Assembly: GCF_014205015.1 (NCBI RefSeq)
Contig: NZ_JACHMO010000001.1
Span: 7,564,001 to 7,628,000 of the forward strand
Length of the DNA: 64,000 bases
Direction of reading: 5' to 3'
Source of the DNA: Saccharothrix ecbatanensis
GTDB lineage: Bacteria > Actinomycetota > Actinomycetes > Mycobacteriales > Pseudonocardiaceae
Positions within the stretch are counted from its first letter, which is position 1; every line of letters begins with the position of its first letter. The position numbers and the translations under genes were made by a program. This document shows, piece by piece, positions 22,954 to 31,020 of the stretch. The notes beneath the pieces were generated by a model that saw only the letters and a program-made list of their open reading frames with translations, was not told the origin of the DNA and made no database searches.

Positions 22954-24032
22954 ACCAAGGTGTAGACGTCGTCGGCAGCCGGGACGACCCGCACGCCCAG
23001 ATCAGGGCGGCCCGCACACTGCCGACGATGTTGCACTCCCTGTCGGCGCTGCGCGAGCAGTTCGCGATCGTCTTCGCCAACCGGAAGATCGACACGGTGG
23101 TGGAGGTCGGCGTCGAATCCGGCCAGGTCAGCTCCATCTACACCGAGCTGGGCGCGTCGGCCGTGCACTGCGTCGACCCGTTCCCCTCGGACGAGCTGCG
23201 CGCCACGTTGGCGAAGAACCCGGCGCTGCACCTGGTCGAGGGGCACTCTCCGGCCGTGCTGGCCGAGCTGCCGATCGCGGACCTGTACGTGCTCGACGGC
23301 GACCACAACTACGCGGTGGTGCACGCCGAGGTCACGTGGATCATGGAGAACGCGCCGGACGCCGTCGTCGTGTTCAACGACGTGCTGTGGCCGTGCGCGC
23401 GGCGGGACCTGTACTACGAGCCCTCGCCGTTGACCGGTGACGACAAGCACGAGTCGTCGGCCGACGGGCCCACCGTGTGGCACGACGAGCTGACCCCGGC
23501 CGGACTGGTCGGGCTCGGGGCGTTCACCTGGGCCGTCAAGGCCGGTGGCGAGCGCAACGGCGTGCTGACGGCGGTCGAGGACGCGGTGACCGAGCACAGC
23601 TCCGCCGGGTGGCTGCTCGAAATCGTGCCGGCCGTGTTCGGCATCGGGTTCTTGCTGCGCAAGACGTCGCCGGGCGCGAAGAAGATCATGGACCAGCTGC
23701 GTCCGTTCACGTCGTCGAAGCTGATCGCGACGCTGGAGGGCAACCGGATCGCGCTGTACACGCGGGTGCTCCAGATGCAGTTCGAGGCCGTCGCGCACGC
23801 CGACGACGCGGACCGGCTGGCCGAGCAGATCACCGCGCAGCGGCACGAGATCGAGCGCCTGCGGGCCGACCTGGACCGCCGGGTGACCGAGGTCGGCGAG
23901 CTGAGACGGTCCAACCAGCTGCTGGAGCAGCAGCTGCGCGACCCGCTCTCGGTGGCCCCGCCGGACCTGGGCTCCGCCGTGAACCACCTCGGCCGAGCCG
24001 CCGCCGCCCGAATCCGCAAGGCCCGCCGCTAG
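22950..24032 (+). CDS. SAM-dependent methyltransferase-like protein with a C-terminal coiled coil
   Basis: 360 residues from GTG overlapping the previous stop, with GGAGGA 6 nt upstream. A Rossmann-type methyltransferase core is seen in DTVVEVGVESGQVSSIYTEL (SAM-binding motif I, ~45-65), the acidic residue in VHCVDPFPSDE and LYVLDGDHNYAVVHAEV, as in class I methyltransferases of the TylF/cephalosporin hydroxylase-like type. Residues ~285-335 are heptad-rich (AEQITAQRHEIERLRADLDR), indicating a coiled coil for oligomerisation or partner binding. With the HAD protein it probably modifies surface glycans (inference). Confidence 0.78.
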   Translation: MNQGVDVVGSRDDPHAQIRAARTLPTMLHSLSALREQFAIVFANRKIDTVVEVGVESGQVSSIYTELGASAVHCVDPFPSDELRATLAKNPALHLVEGHSPAVLAELPIADLYVLDGDHNYAVVHAEVTWIMENAPDAVVVFNDVLWPCARRDLYYEPSPLTGDDKHESSADGPTVWHDELTPAGLVGLGAFTWAVKAGGERNGVLTAVEDAVTEHSSAGWLLEIVPAVFGIGFLLRKTSPGAKKIMDQLRPFTSSKLIATLEGNRIALYTRVLQMQFEAVAHADDADRLAEQITAQRHEIERLRADLDRRVTEVGELRRSNQLLEQQLRDPLSVAPPDLGSAVNHLGRAAAARIRKARR

Positions 24033-24042
24033 CCCTCGGCCA

Positions 24043-24070
24043 GGAGGCCCGGCCCACCACCCGGGCCTCC
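24043..24070 (+). terminator. Perfect hairpin after the methyltransferase gene
   Basis: GGAGGCCCGG - CCCACCAC - CCGGGCCTCC, 10-bp stem, 10 bp after the stop codon. Confidence 0.75.
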
Positions 24071-24077
24071 CACCACC

Positions 24078-24187
24078 CGCGAGTCGAACACTCAGACCCC
24101 GCGTGTCGAACCTTCAGGACCCGTGAGTCCTACGTTCAGAACACGCGTGTCCTACGTTCAGGACCCCCGAATTCAACGCTCAGGACC
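24078..24187. repeat. Five degenerate 21-23-bp tandem units
   Basis: Contiguous units at 24078, 24099, 24122, 24143 and 24166 follow the pattern CGCGTGTCSAACGTTCAGGACC. A GAGTC/GTGTC alternation is visible, and there are no unique spacers. The last unit runs into the coding end of the DUF2142 gene: its TCAGGACC is the stop and last residues (GRS) of that gene on the minus strand. Confidence 0.9.
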
Positions 24188-25715
24188 GGCCGACACCCGC
24201 CGGAACCGGCTCATCCGTCACCTGTGCCGGAAACCCGGCCTCAGCCTCCGGCTCGTCCTCAGGCGCCTTCGGCAGCCGCGACGCCGTCCAGTACATGGCC
24301 ATCAGCACCACCACGGCCACCCCGCCGAGCACGAGCGGCAGCACCGACCCGTACGGCGGCTCCCAGCTGCCCTTCAACGGGTTGAGGATGGTCAGACCCG
24401 ACTGCCACCGGGTCATCGTGTACGCCAGGCACAGCAGGTGGATCGGCACCAGCAGGAACGCCAGCAGCCGCGTCATCGACCGGAAGTGCTCGGCCGTCAA
24501 CGCCCGGTGCGCCAGGATGTGCGCGGCCAGCAGCGGGATGCCCACGGCGCCGGGCAGGAAGTACCGGCCCTGGTTGAACCAGCTCGTCTGGTTGATCAGC
24601 AGGATCTCCATGCTGATGTACGGGACGAACGTGCCGATGAACAACGCCGTCATCCGCCACCGCTGCGACCGCTTGCCGACCACCAGCGCCCCGAGCACCA
24701 GCAGCCCGAGCGCGGAGAACCAGACGACGTAGACCAGCCGCGGCATGAGCGTCTCGGCCCAGCCCATCACGCCGACCATCTGGTTGGCGACGTTCGGCCA
24801 CACGTCCAGGAAGGCCGCCTTGAGCACGTCCTTCATCTGGTACCCGTAGTCGAGCTTCGCCACCTCCGCCGCGTTGGTGTACAGCGTCCAGGCCGCCGAG
24901 GCGATCGTGGCCAGCACCACCACCCCGGTCCAGACGCGCACCACCCGCTGCTTGGCCAGGTACTTCAGCCGCTGCCACGACACCGGCACCAGCATCACGC
25001 CGAGGATCACGAACAGCCACATGACGCCGCTGAACCTGGGCGTCACCAGCACGCTCGCCGACACGCCCGCCAACGCCACGGCGGCCCGGTTCACGTCCTC
25101 GCGCTTCTCGTGCAGCAGGGCGATCAACGCGACCGCCAACGCGACGCCGGACGTGATCTCGATGCCGTTCGGGTTGATCGCGCCACCCAGGTGCGCGGTC
25201 ATCGGCGTCACGGCCGCGACCAGGCCCGCCAGGACCGCACGGTGCCTCGTCCAGCGGACCGCCCCCACCACCGCGAACGCCAGCATCGCGGCCATCAGCG
25301 CGCCGTTGATCAGGCGCGCGAGCATGATGCCCTTCCACTCCGGCCAGATGCCGATCGGCCAGCCGACCGTCGCGTAGTAGACCGGGTTGTACAGGGCCGC
25401 GGTGACGTACCGCCGCATCGTCGAGGAGTCGCCGCCCGGCTCCTCCGCGCAGCTCGCGGGCACCGTGACCTGCATCGGGAAGCAGCTGCGGTTCGCACCG
25501 GCCGCGTCGTTGTTCTTGTCCAGGCTCCGGGGCACGGTGTGGCCCCGGTTCTCGGCCACGATCTCGCCGTACATGACTCCCGCGGCACGCAGCGAGTGCT
25601 GCTCCTCGTCCGGGGGGCCGTCGAAGGGCGCGGCGAACGCCCAGGCCGCGTGCAACAGGCAAAAGCCGATGAAGGCGACCAGCCAAAGCCGTGCACCCGA
25701 ACGTCGGTTCGTCAC
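24180..25715 (-). CDS. DUF2142-family polytopic membrane protein
   Basis: 511 residues with about twelve membrane helices. The N-terminal signature after the first span is AAPFDGPPDEEQHSLRAAGV, typical of DUF2142, with NPVYYATVGWPIGIWPEWKG and HLGGAINPNGIEITSGVALA further on. DUF2142 proteins resemble GT-C-fold glycosyltransferases, with the acidic residues after helix 1 as the candidate catalytic site, and are found in surface-glycan loci. The donor would be a polyprenyl-phosphate sugar (inference). The short charged C-terminus ends inside the 24078-24187 repeat array, suggesting the repeat set the present stop. Confidence 0.85.
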   Translation of the reverse strand: MTNRRSGARLWLVAFIGFCLLHAAWAFAAPFDGPPDEEQHSLRAAGVMYGEIVAENRGHTVPRSLDKNNDAAGANRSCFPMQVTVPASCAEEPGGDSSTMRRYVTAALYNPVYYATVGWPIGIWPEWKGIMLARLINGALMAAMLAFAVVGAVRWTRHRAVLAGLVAAVTPMTAHLGGAINPNGIEITSGVALAVALIALLHEKREDVNRAAVALAGVSASVLVTPRFSGVMWLFVILGVMLVPVSWQRLKYLAKQRVVRVWTGVVVLATIASAAWTLYTNAAEVAKLDYGYQMKDVLKAAFLDVWPNVANQMVGVMGWAETLMPRLVYVVWFSALGLLVLGALVVGKRSQRWRMTALFIGTFVPYISMEILLINQTSWFNQGRYFLPGAVGIPLLAAHILAHRALTAEHFRSMTRLLAFLLVPIHLLCLAYTMTRWQSGLTILNPLKGSWEPPYGSVLPLVLGGVAVVVLMAMYWTASRLPKAPEDEPEAEAGFPAQVTDEPVPAGVGRS

Positions 25716-25855
25716 GGCCGCGTATCTTATGCGACTGTGGTGGACCCTCTTGCGCCAGTCCGGTCTCGACCTCGACGGAGCGCAGGACTGAGCCCCCGTT
25801 CCCCCTGTGAACGCCCTGTCCCGACCCTACGGCCGAAAGTCGGTTGAACGTTTCG

Positions 25856-26452
25856 ATGGGTTACCACGAGTGGCACGCCAAGCCCGGCACCTACAACGAT
25901 GTCGTCCGGCACTTCAAGCCGGGCTCCCGCATCCTCGACGTCGGCTGCGGCACGGCCTGGGTCTCCGAGTTCTTCCCCGACTACGTCGGGCTGGACAACT
26001 TCGAGTCCACCGTGAGCAAGGCCAAGGAGCAGGGCATCGACGTCCGCCTGGCCGACCTCGAGCAGGAACTACCGCTCGGTGACGCCGAGTTCGACGGGGT
26101 GGTGCTGAAGGACGTCCTGGAGCACCTGCTCGACCCGGTCACCCTGGTGCGGGAGGTGCGCCGCGTGCTCAAGCCCGGCGGCCGGGTGTTCGCCTCCTCG
26201 CCGGACGCGCAGCGATGGGTGTGGAACGACTACACGCACCGCCGCCCGTGGACCCGCGCGTCGATGCGCCGGCTGTTCGAGGACCAGGGCTTCGACGTCC
26301 GGACGGTGTCCTACGAGTCCGTCATGCCCGGCACCGGCATCGTGTCCGGCATGCTGCCCGGCAAGCGCCGTCCCGCGCTGCTCCAGGCAGCCGCGTGGCT
26401 GCCCGGCTGGCGACGCAACGTGTACGCGCTGGCGCTGCGGCCGAAGGACTGA
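25856..26452 (+). CDS. Class I SAM-dependent methyltransferase
   Basis: 198 residues from ATG at 25856 (MGYHEWHAKPGTYNDVV); a TTG at 25844 in the same frame is less likely. Methyltransferase_11-type motifs: RILDVGCGTAWVSEFFP (SAM-binding), VGLDNFESTVSKAKEQG, FDGVVLKDVLEHLLDPVTLV and VRRVLKPGGRVFASSPD. It is divergent from the DUF2142 gene in the glycan region, so a lipid- or sugar-directed methylation is plausible; the target is unknown. Confidence 0.88.
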   Translation: MGYHEWHAKPGTYNDVVRHFKPGSRILDVGCGTAWVSEFFPDYVGLDNFESTVSKAKEQGIDVRLADLEQELPLGDAEFDGVVLKDVLEHLLDPVTLVREVRRVLKPGGRVFASSPDAQRWVWNDYTHRRPWTRASMRRLFEDQGFDVRTVSYESVMPGTGIVSGMLPGKRRPALLQAAAWLPGWRRNVYALALRPKD

Positions 26453-26494
26453 CCCGATCGCACGCCGGCGAGAACGGCATGGTCCGCTGACCGG

Positions 26495-26525
26495 TGCCCC
26501 CGCCACACGCTGAACGGCGGGGGCA
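26495..26525. terminator. Bidirectional hairpin between convergent genes
   Basis: TGCCCCCGCC (26495-26504) and GGCGGGGGCA (26516-26525) form a perfect 10-bp stem between the methyltransferase and flippase ends. Confidence 0.75.
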
Positions 26526-26530
26526 GCGGA

Positions 26531-27790
26531 TCAGCCGACCACGGCCTTCCGGGACTTGGCGACGCGCAGGAGCATCCGGACCGACCCGGACCGCGAGCCG
26601 GACTCCACGACCACCAGGGCCACGCCGACCGCGATGCCCGAGGCCGCGATGATCTCCCACGGCGAGTCGTGGAACAGGGCCAGCAGCACCCAGTGCCCGA
26701 CCGCCACGCCGACCAGGCCGACGATCATCCGCATGCTCTTGCGGGCGATGGCGAACGTCAGGTGCACCCACAGCACCGCCGCGGCCGTCATGACCAGGGC
26801 GAGCGCCGGCAGCAACGGCTTGGACGGGGCGTACTCCGGGCCGAACGTCACCGTCAGCACCCACGTCGGCATGAGCCACAGGACCAGCGCCACGGCGAGC
26901 CCGGCGGCACCGGTGAGGGCCAGCGTCTTGAGCACCGCCTGCTCGGCCGACTCACCCCGTTCCAACGCGGCGGCGGCCCTCGGCAGGAGCACCATGGCCA
27001 AGGCGGCGGGCGCGAACAGCGCCACCTTGCCGAGCAGCACGGCGCTCGCGTACACGGCCCGGTCGGCTTCCGCCAGCATCGCCTGCCCGACCAGCAGGTC
27101 CACGTTCGTCAGCGACGAGAACGCGAGCAGCCCGATCATCGTGGCCAGGGTGTTCGTCGAGGCTGGTGGCGTCGTCGGCGTCGGCTTCGCGGCCTTGACC
27201 ACCGGCGGGAACATCACCGCGAGACCGATGACGGTCGCGAACATCATCGCCCACATGCTGCCCGACATGCCCGCGACCAGCATGCACAGCGGCAGCAGGA
27301 TGGGCCGCAGCGCGCCCAGCGGCCCCGCCAGCGCGAACGCCACGTAACCGAACCGCTCCAGGCCCTGGGTGGCGCCGGTGAGGACGAGCAGCATGCACGT
27401 CATGCCGATCCACAGCGCCGCCAGGACCACCGGCTGCGGCGAGCCGAGGTGCAGCCGATCGGCCAGCACCGGGCTCAAGCCCGCGATCACCGCGGCGATG
27501 ACCAGGCACGCGATGCCCATCCGGCGGCCCTGCTGACGCAGGTAGGCGGACAGCTCGCCGGGGGTGCCTGAGGTGCGCAGGACCGCCACGTTCCGCGTCA
27601 CGGACATCTGCACGCCGTTCACCGGCATCCAGGTGATCGTGCCGACCGCGATCAGCGCCGTGATCGCGGCGAAATCCGCCGGCGTCGACACCAGGCGGGC
27701 GGCGAGCACGTAGAACAGGTAGTTGCCGCCGTGCCCGGCGAAGCTCGCGATCAGCACCAACAGCCCGGCGCGTTTACCGCTGTCACTCAT
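26531..27790 (-). CDS. Polysaccharide-biosynthesis flippase-like membrane protein
   Basis: 419 residues from ATG at 27790 (MSDSGKRAGLLVLIASF); the ATG overlaps the stop of the small upstream ORF (ATGA), which favours it over the in-frame GTG at 27799. About twelve to fourteen membrane helices in the MVF/MOP arrangement, e.g. YLFYVLAARLVSTPADFAAI, the oligosaccharide-flippase N-terminal signature. It probably translocates a lipid-linked sugar across the membrane. It lies downstream of a GT4 glycosyltransferase and is likely translated with it. Confidence 0.87.
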   Translation of the reverse strand: MSDSGKRAGLLVLIASFAGHGGNYLFYVLAARLVSTPADFAAITALIAVGTITWMPVNGVQMSVTRNVAVLRTSGTPGELSAYLRQQGRRMGIACLVIAAVIAGLSPVLADRLHLGSPQPVVLAALWIGMTCMLLVLTGATQGLERFGYVAFALAGPLGALRPILLPLCMLVAGMSGSMWAMMFATVIGLAVMFPPVVKAAKPTPTTPPASTNTLATMIGLLAFSSLTNVDLLVGQAMLAEADRAVYASAVLLGKVALFAPAALAMVLLPRAAAALERGESAEQAVLKTLALTGAAGLAVALVLWLMPTWVLTVTFGPEYAPSKPLLPALALVMTAAAVLWVHLTFAIARKSMRMIVGLVGVAVGHWVLLALFHDSPWEIIAASGIAVGVALVVVESGSRSGSVRMLLRVAKSRKAVVG

Positions 27791-27912
27791 CGCGGACACG
27801 CACCCGCACGCGAGCGCACGTCCGTGCCGGCGTCCGGGTCCGGCGACGGCCAGGCTCGTCGGCGCGTCAGGGACAGCAGGTCGAGAGCATCGCGGGTGGG
27901 CACGCCGCTCAT
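27787..27912 (-). CDS. Small ORF locked between glycosyltransferase and flippase by two ATGA overlaps
   Basis: 41 codons. Its ATG (27912-27910) overlaps the TGA of the upstream glycosyltransferase, and its TGA (27789-27787) overlaps the flippase ATG. Third codon positions are largely G/C, like real genes here. The peptide begins [20 protein letters not shown] and is Arg/Asp/Pro-rich with no membrane span. No homologue is recognised. It may be a true small protein or a translational relay. Confidence 0.5.
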   Translation of the reverse strand: MSGVPTRDALDLLSLTRRRAWPSPDPDAGTDVRSRAGACPR

Positions 27913-29060
27913 CGTAGGGCGGAGGCCTGGACCAGCCTTTCGAGGATCTGCCTGGCCGAGGCGCGCACCGTGTTGGTCTTGCTCACCCGGGCGTACCAGT
28001 CGTGGGTCGACTTGCGCAGCGCCTCGCCCTGCTTGACGACGTCCACGATCGCCGCGCCGATGCCCGCGGTCGACTTGGCCACCTGCCCGTTGACGCCCGG
28101 CTCGACCAGTTCGACGGCCGCGTTGTCGTCGCCCTCGACCAGGACGACCGGCGTGCCCACCGCGCACGACTCGACCACGACCAGGCCGTAGCCCTCCCGC
28201 TGTGACGGGTTGACCAGCACCGCGGCCGTGCGGATGCCCTCGTCCAGCTCCTGCTGGCTGACGAAACCGGGGGTGCGGACGACGTCGCGCAGGCCGAGGC
28301 GGTCGATCTCGGCGAGCACGGCGGCGCGGCTGGTGCCCTCGCCGAAGATCGTCGCTTCGAGGTCGGGGATGGACTTGCGGGCCTCCGCGATGGCCGCCGG
28401 CAGCGTCTCGACCCGCTTGTCCGCGATGTGCCTGCCGACGTAGACGACCCGCGGCGGCGACGTGACGGTCGGGTTCGGCTCCACGTCCTCCCGCGGGTCG
28501 ATCAGACCGTGGCTGACGATCGCCCTGCCGCGCAGGCCACCGGCCTCCAGCCGACGGGCGTGCAGCTGCGAGTGGCAGGAGGCGATCGGGCTGAGCTTCG
28601 CGGCGACCCACTGGAGCAGGCCGGCGACCCGGCCGATGACCGGGCCCGAGTAGGCGCGCCACTGGTCGGGGCGCCACACCTCCAGCCAGTCGACGTCGAC
28701 GGCGACCTTCGAGCCGATCAGCGCGGCGCGCACGGCCAGCACGTTCGTGCTCGGCACGGCGGAGACCAGCACGGCGTCGTAGTTGCGGCGGTTCGCGCGC
28801 AGGTGCTTCGCCAAGCCGTAGGCGTACCGCAGGGCGGGGCCGATGGTGCGCACGCCGTTCGCGTCGTACAGGTTGCGGTCCTGGCTCACCGCGACGATCT
28901 TGATGCCCTCGATCACCGGCTCCTCGTCCCACTGGAGCCGGGTCAGGTACGTGACCTCGTGCCCGGCGGCGACGAATTCCTCGGCGAACTGTCGGTACAG
29001 CCGCTCACCACCGCCTTTGGTCCACGGGAACAGGCAGTCGAAGGCAATGGCGATGCGCAC
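27909..29060 (-). CDS. GT4-family glycosyltransferase
   Basis: 383 residues from GTG at 29060, preceded by AGAGGAGC. GT-B fold: the N-terminal domain opens with [20 protein letters not shown] (acceptor-side Gly loop), and the C-terminal nucleotide-sugar domain has [32 protein letters not shown] and the E-x7-E motif in [20 protein letters not shown]. Donor and acceptor are unknown; the location in the envelope-glycan region suggests polysaccharide or glycolipid assembly. Its stop overlaps the 41-codon ORF, which overlaps the flippase. Confidence 0.9.
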   Translation of the reverse strand: MRIAIAFDCLFPWTKGGGERLYRQFAEEFVAAGHEVTYLTRLQWDEEPVIEGIKIVAVSQDRNLYDANGVRTIGPALRYAYGLAKHLRANRRNYDAVLVSAVPSTNVLAVRAALIGSKVAVDVDWLEVWRPDQWRAYSGPVIGRVAGLLQWVAAKLSPIASCHSQLHARRLEAGGLRGRAIVSHGLIDPREDVEPNPTVTSPPRVVYVGRHIADKRVETLPAAIAEARKSIPDLEATIFGEGTSRAAVLAEIDRLGLRDVVRTPGFVSQQELDEGIRTAAVLVNPSQREGYGLVVVESCAVGTPVVLVEGDDNAAVELVEPGVNGQVAKSTAGIGAAIVDVVKQGEALRKSTHDWYARVSKTNTVRASARQILERLVQASALR

Positions 29061-29157
29061 TAGCGCTCCTCTGTCTGACACTCGGAGTGGTGGTAATCGT
29101 ATCGGCCAGCCGTTCGACGGTCAGGCCGGGCAATCACCCGGTTGCGGCACCCTACAC

Positions 29158-29194
29158 AGCCGCTGTAACGCCGGTGAGGCACTGTTACGCGGCT
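29158..29194. other. Long imperfect dyad in the glycosyltransferase-serS gap
   Basis: AGCCGC-T-GTAAC (29158-29169) pairs with GTTAC-GCGGCT (29184-29194), 11 bp with one bulge and a 14-nt loop. It could be an operator or RNA hairpin for the minus-strand glycosyltransferase operon, about 100 bp upstream of its start. Confidence 0.4.
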
Positions 29195-29205
29195 GGGTCG
29201 GGCAG

Positions 29206-29288
29206 TTATCCACAGGCGGATCCCGGCTGCCAGAGACTGTCGGTCCCGGCCGGCAGAATCAAATCAAGGGATCCCCTTGGCGGGGACC
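29206..29288 (+). repeat. Composite intergenic element, copy B
   Basis: TTATCCACAGG (a perfect DnaA-box 9-mer at 29206-29214), 20 bp, then CTGTCGGTCC (29237), GGCAGAATCAAATCAAGGG, a TCCCC-TTGGC-GGGGA hairpin and ACC at 29288. Same layout as copies A and C. This one lies between divergent genes, so the element cannot be only a terminator. Confidence 0.8.
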
Positions 29289-29580
29289 TCTGCGGCAGCG
29301 TGTCCGGGGTGTGGCCTGAGCGGGATCGGCGCGCGACCTCTGCGACAGCTTATGCGTGCGCCTGTGTGCGACCTGCGCGGCAGGCAGTCCGGGAAAGCTT
29401 GTGCGCGACCTCTGCGGCAGGTTGTCCGCGAGCTGGTGGGCGGCCTCTTCGGGAGCTTGTGCGGGAGCTTCAGCGTGACCTGCGCGGCAGCTTGTCCGGG
29501 TGCTTGAGCGCGACCTGTCCGGGAGCTTGTGCGGGAGCCTCTGAGGGAGCCTCTGCTGAGCCTCTGGGGGAGCGCGGGGT
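29286..29580 (+). repeat. Degenerate repeat tract upstream of serS
   Basis: Variants of GACCTCTGCGGCAGSTTGT recur at roughly 29286, 29336, 29368, 29407, 29477 and 29511, mixed with GGGAGCTTGTGCGGGAGC (29451, 29521) and GGGAGCCTCTG blocks. No reading frame here has credible codon use or homology. This tract fills most of the 638-bp gene-free gap between the glycosyltransferase and serS. Confidence 0.75.
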
Positions 29581-29684
29581 TGCGGAGGGCATCGGCGCCC
29601 CACGTGCGAAGGCGTCGGTCGAGGGGTGTGGCGGGCGGTCGGCGTGGGCGCGTACCACCACGAAAACCGCTGGGTGCGGGGTAC

Positions 29685-29690
29685 TACCCT
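29685..29690 (+). promoter_or_regulatory. Putative -10 element (TACCCT) of serS
   Basis: TACCCT ends 8 nt before GTG 29699, with no ribosome binding site between. The identical hexamer and spacing occur before glf (45271), supporting a leaderless promoter. No T-box leader is seen. Confidence 0.5.
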
Positions 29691-29698
29691 CTGACCTT

Positions 29699-30949
29699 GT
29701 GATTGACCTCAAGGCACTGCGTGAAAACCCGGAAGCCGTCCGTGCGTCACAACGCGCCCGTGGCGAGGACGAGACCGTGGTCGACGCGCTGCTGTCCGCC
29801 GACGAGCGCCGCCGGGCCGCCATCGCCCGCGCCGACACGCTCCGCGGCGAGCAGAAGACGTTCGGCAAGCAGGTCGGCCGGGCCAAGGGCGAGGAGCGCG
29901 ACGCGCTGCTGGCCAAGGGCAAGGAGCTGGCCGCCGAGGTCAAGGCCGCCGAGGCCGAGCAGTCCGCCGCCGAGGCCGAGATGACCGAGCTGCACCGCGC
30001 CGTCCCGAACGTCGTCCACAGCGACGCCCCCGCGGGAGGCGAGGACGACTACGTCGTGCTCAAGCACGTTGGCGAGAAGCGCGAGTTCGACTTCGAGCCG
30101 GTAGACCACCTCGACCTGGGCACGAAGCTCGGCGCGATCGACATGGAACGCGGCGCGAAGGTGTCCGGCTCGCGCTTCTACTTCCTCACCGGCGTGGGCG
30201 CCCAGCTGGAGCTGGCCCTGCTGAACATGGCCGTCGCCCAGGCCACCGCGGCCGGTTTCAAGCTGATGATCACGCCGACCCTGGTCCGGCCGGAGATCAT
30301 GGCGGGCACCGGCTTCCTCGGCGCGCACGCGAGCGAGATCTACCGCCTCGAAGCCGACGACCTGTACCTGGTCGGCACGTCGGAGGTGCCGCTCGCGGGC
30401 TACCACGCGGACGAGATCCTGGACGGGCCGAAGCGCTACGCGGGCTGGTCGTCGTGCTACCGCCGTGAAGCCGGCTCGTACGGCAAGGACACCCGCGGCA
30501 TCATCCGGGTGCACCAGTTCAACAAGGTCGAGATGTTCTCCTACGTGAAGCCGGCGGATGCCGAGGCCGAGCACGCCCGCCTGCTCGCCTGGGAAGAGGA
30601 GATGCTGGCCAAGATCGAGGTCCCGTACCGGGTCATCGACACGGCCGCGGGCGACCTCGGCACGTCCGCCGCCCGCAAGTTCGACTGCGAGGCGTGGATC
30701 CCGAGCCAGCAGGCGTACCGGGAGCTGACGTCCACCTCGAACTGCACCACGTTCCAGGCCCGCCGGCTGAACGTGCGCTACCGCGACGAGAACGGCAAGC
30801 CGCAGATCGCCGCCACGCTCAACGGCACCCTGGCCACCACCCGCTGGATCGTGGCCATCCTGGAGAACCACCAGCAGGCTGACGGCTCGGTCGTCGTCCC
30901 GCAGGCGCTGCGGCCGTTCCTCGGCATGGACGTGCTCAAGGCCGGCTGA
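29699..30949 (+). CDS. serS: Seryl-tRNA synthetase
   Basis: 416 residues from GTG at 29699 ([20 protein letters not shown]), the standard N-terminus. The N-terminal helical arm (~30-100) is the long antiparallel coiled coil that grips tRNA-Ser ([20 protein letters not shown]). The class II catalytic core follows: motif 2 [20 protein letters not shown] with HQFNKVEMF, serine-binding [12 protein letters not shown], and motif 3 [18 protein letters not shown]. It charges tRNA-Ser with serine, also the first step towards selenocysteine. Single gene, probably leaderless. Confidence 0.97.
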   Translation: MIDLKALRENPEAVRASQRARGEDETVVDALLSADERRRAAIARADTLRGEQKTFGKQVGRAKGEERDALLAKGKELAAEVKAAEAEQSAAEAEMTELHRAVPNVVHSDAPAGGEDDYVVLKHVGEKREFDFEPVDHLDLGTKLGAIDMERGAKVSGSRFYFLTGVGAQLELALLNMAVAQATAAGFKLMITPTLVRPEIMAGTGFLGAHASEIYRLEADDLYLVGTSEVPLAGYHADEILDGPKRYAGWSSCYRREAGSYGKDTRGIIRVHQFNKVEMFSYVKPADAEAEHARLLAWEEEMLAKIEVPYRVIDTAAGDLGTSAARKFDCEAWIPSQQAYRELTSTSNCTTFQARRLNVRYRDENGKPQIAATLNGTLATTRWIVAILENHQQADGSVVVPQALRPFLGMDVLKAG

Positions 30950-31020
30950 TCAAGCCGCAGCTGAATCAGACCCGGCTGATCAGGCCCACCAGACCCGGCT
31001 GAATCAGGCCCAGCTGAGCT
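30943..31020. repeat. Tandem CGGCTGATCAGGCC-type repeats spanning two stop codons
   Basis: Units start at 30943, 30958, 30973, 30996 and 31011 (15-23 bp, pattern CGGCTGAATCAGGCC). The first contains the serS stop (GGC TGA); the fourth, read on the minus strand, contains the lhgO stop (GCC TGA). The repeat therefore lies exactly between and into the ends of two convergent genes. Confidence 0.85.

Noticed and set aside
24078..24187. Considered as a CRISPR array
   Set aside because: Units of 21-23 bp are contiguous and degenerate, without unique spacers or cas genes.
29286..29580. Open frames within the serS upstream repeat tract
   Set aside because: They exist only because the repeats lack stops; composition is Cys/Arg/Ala/Ser-rich without homology.
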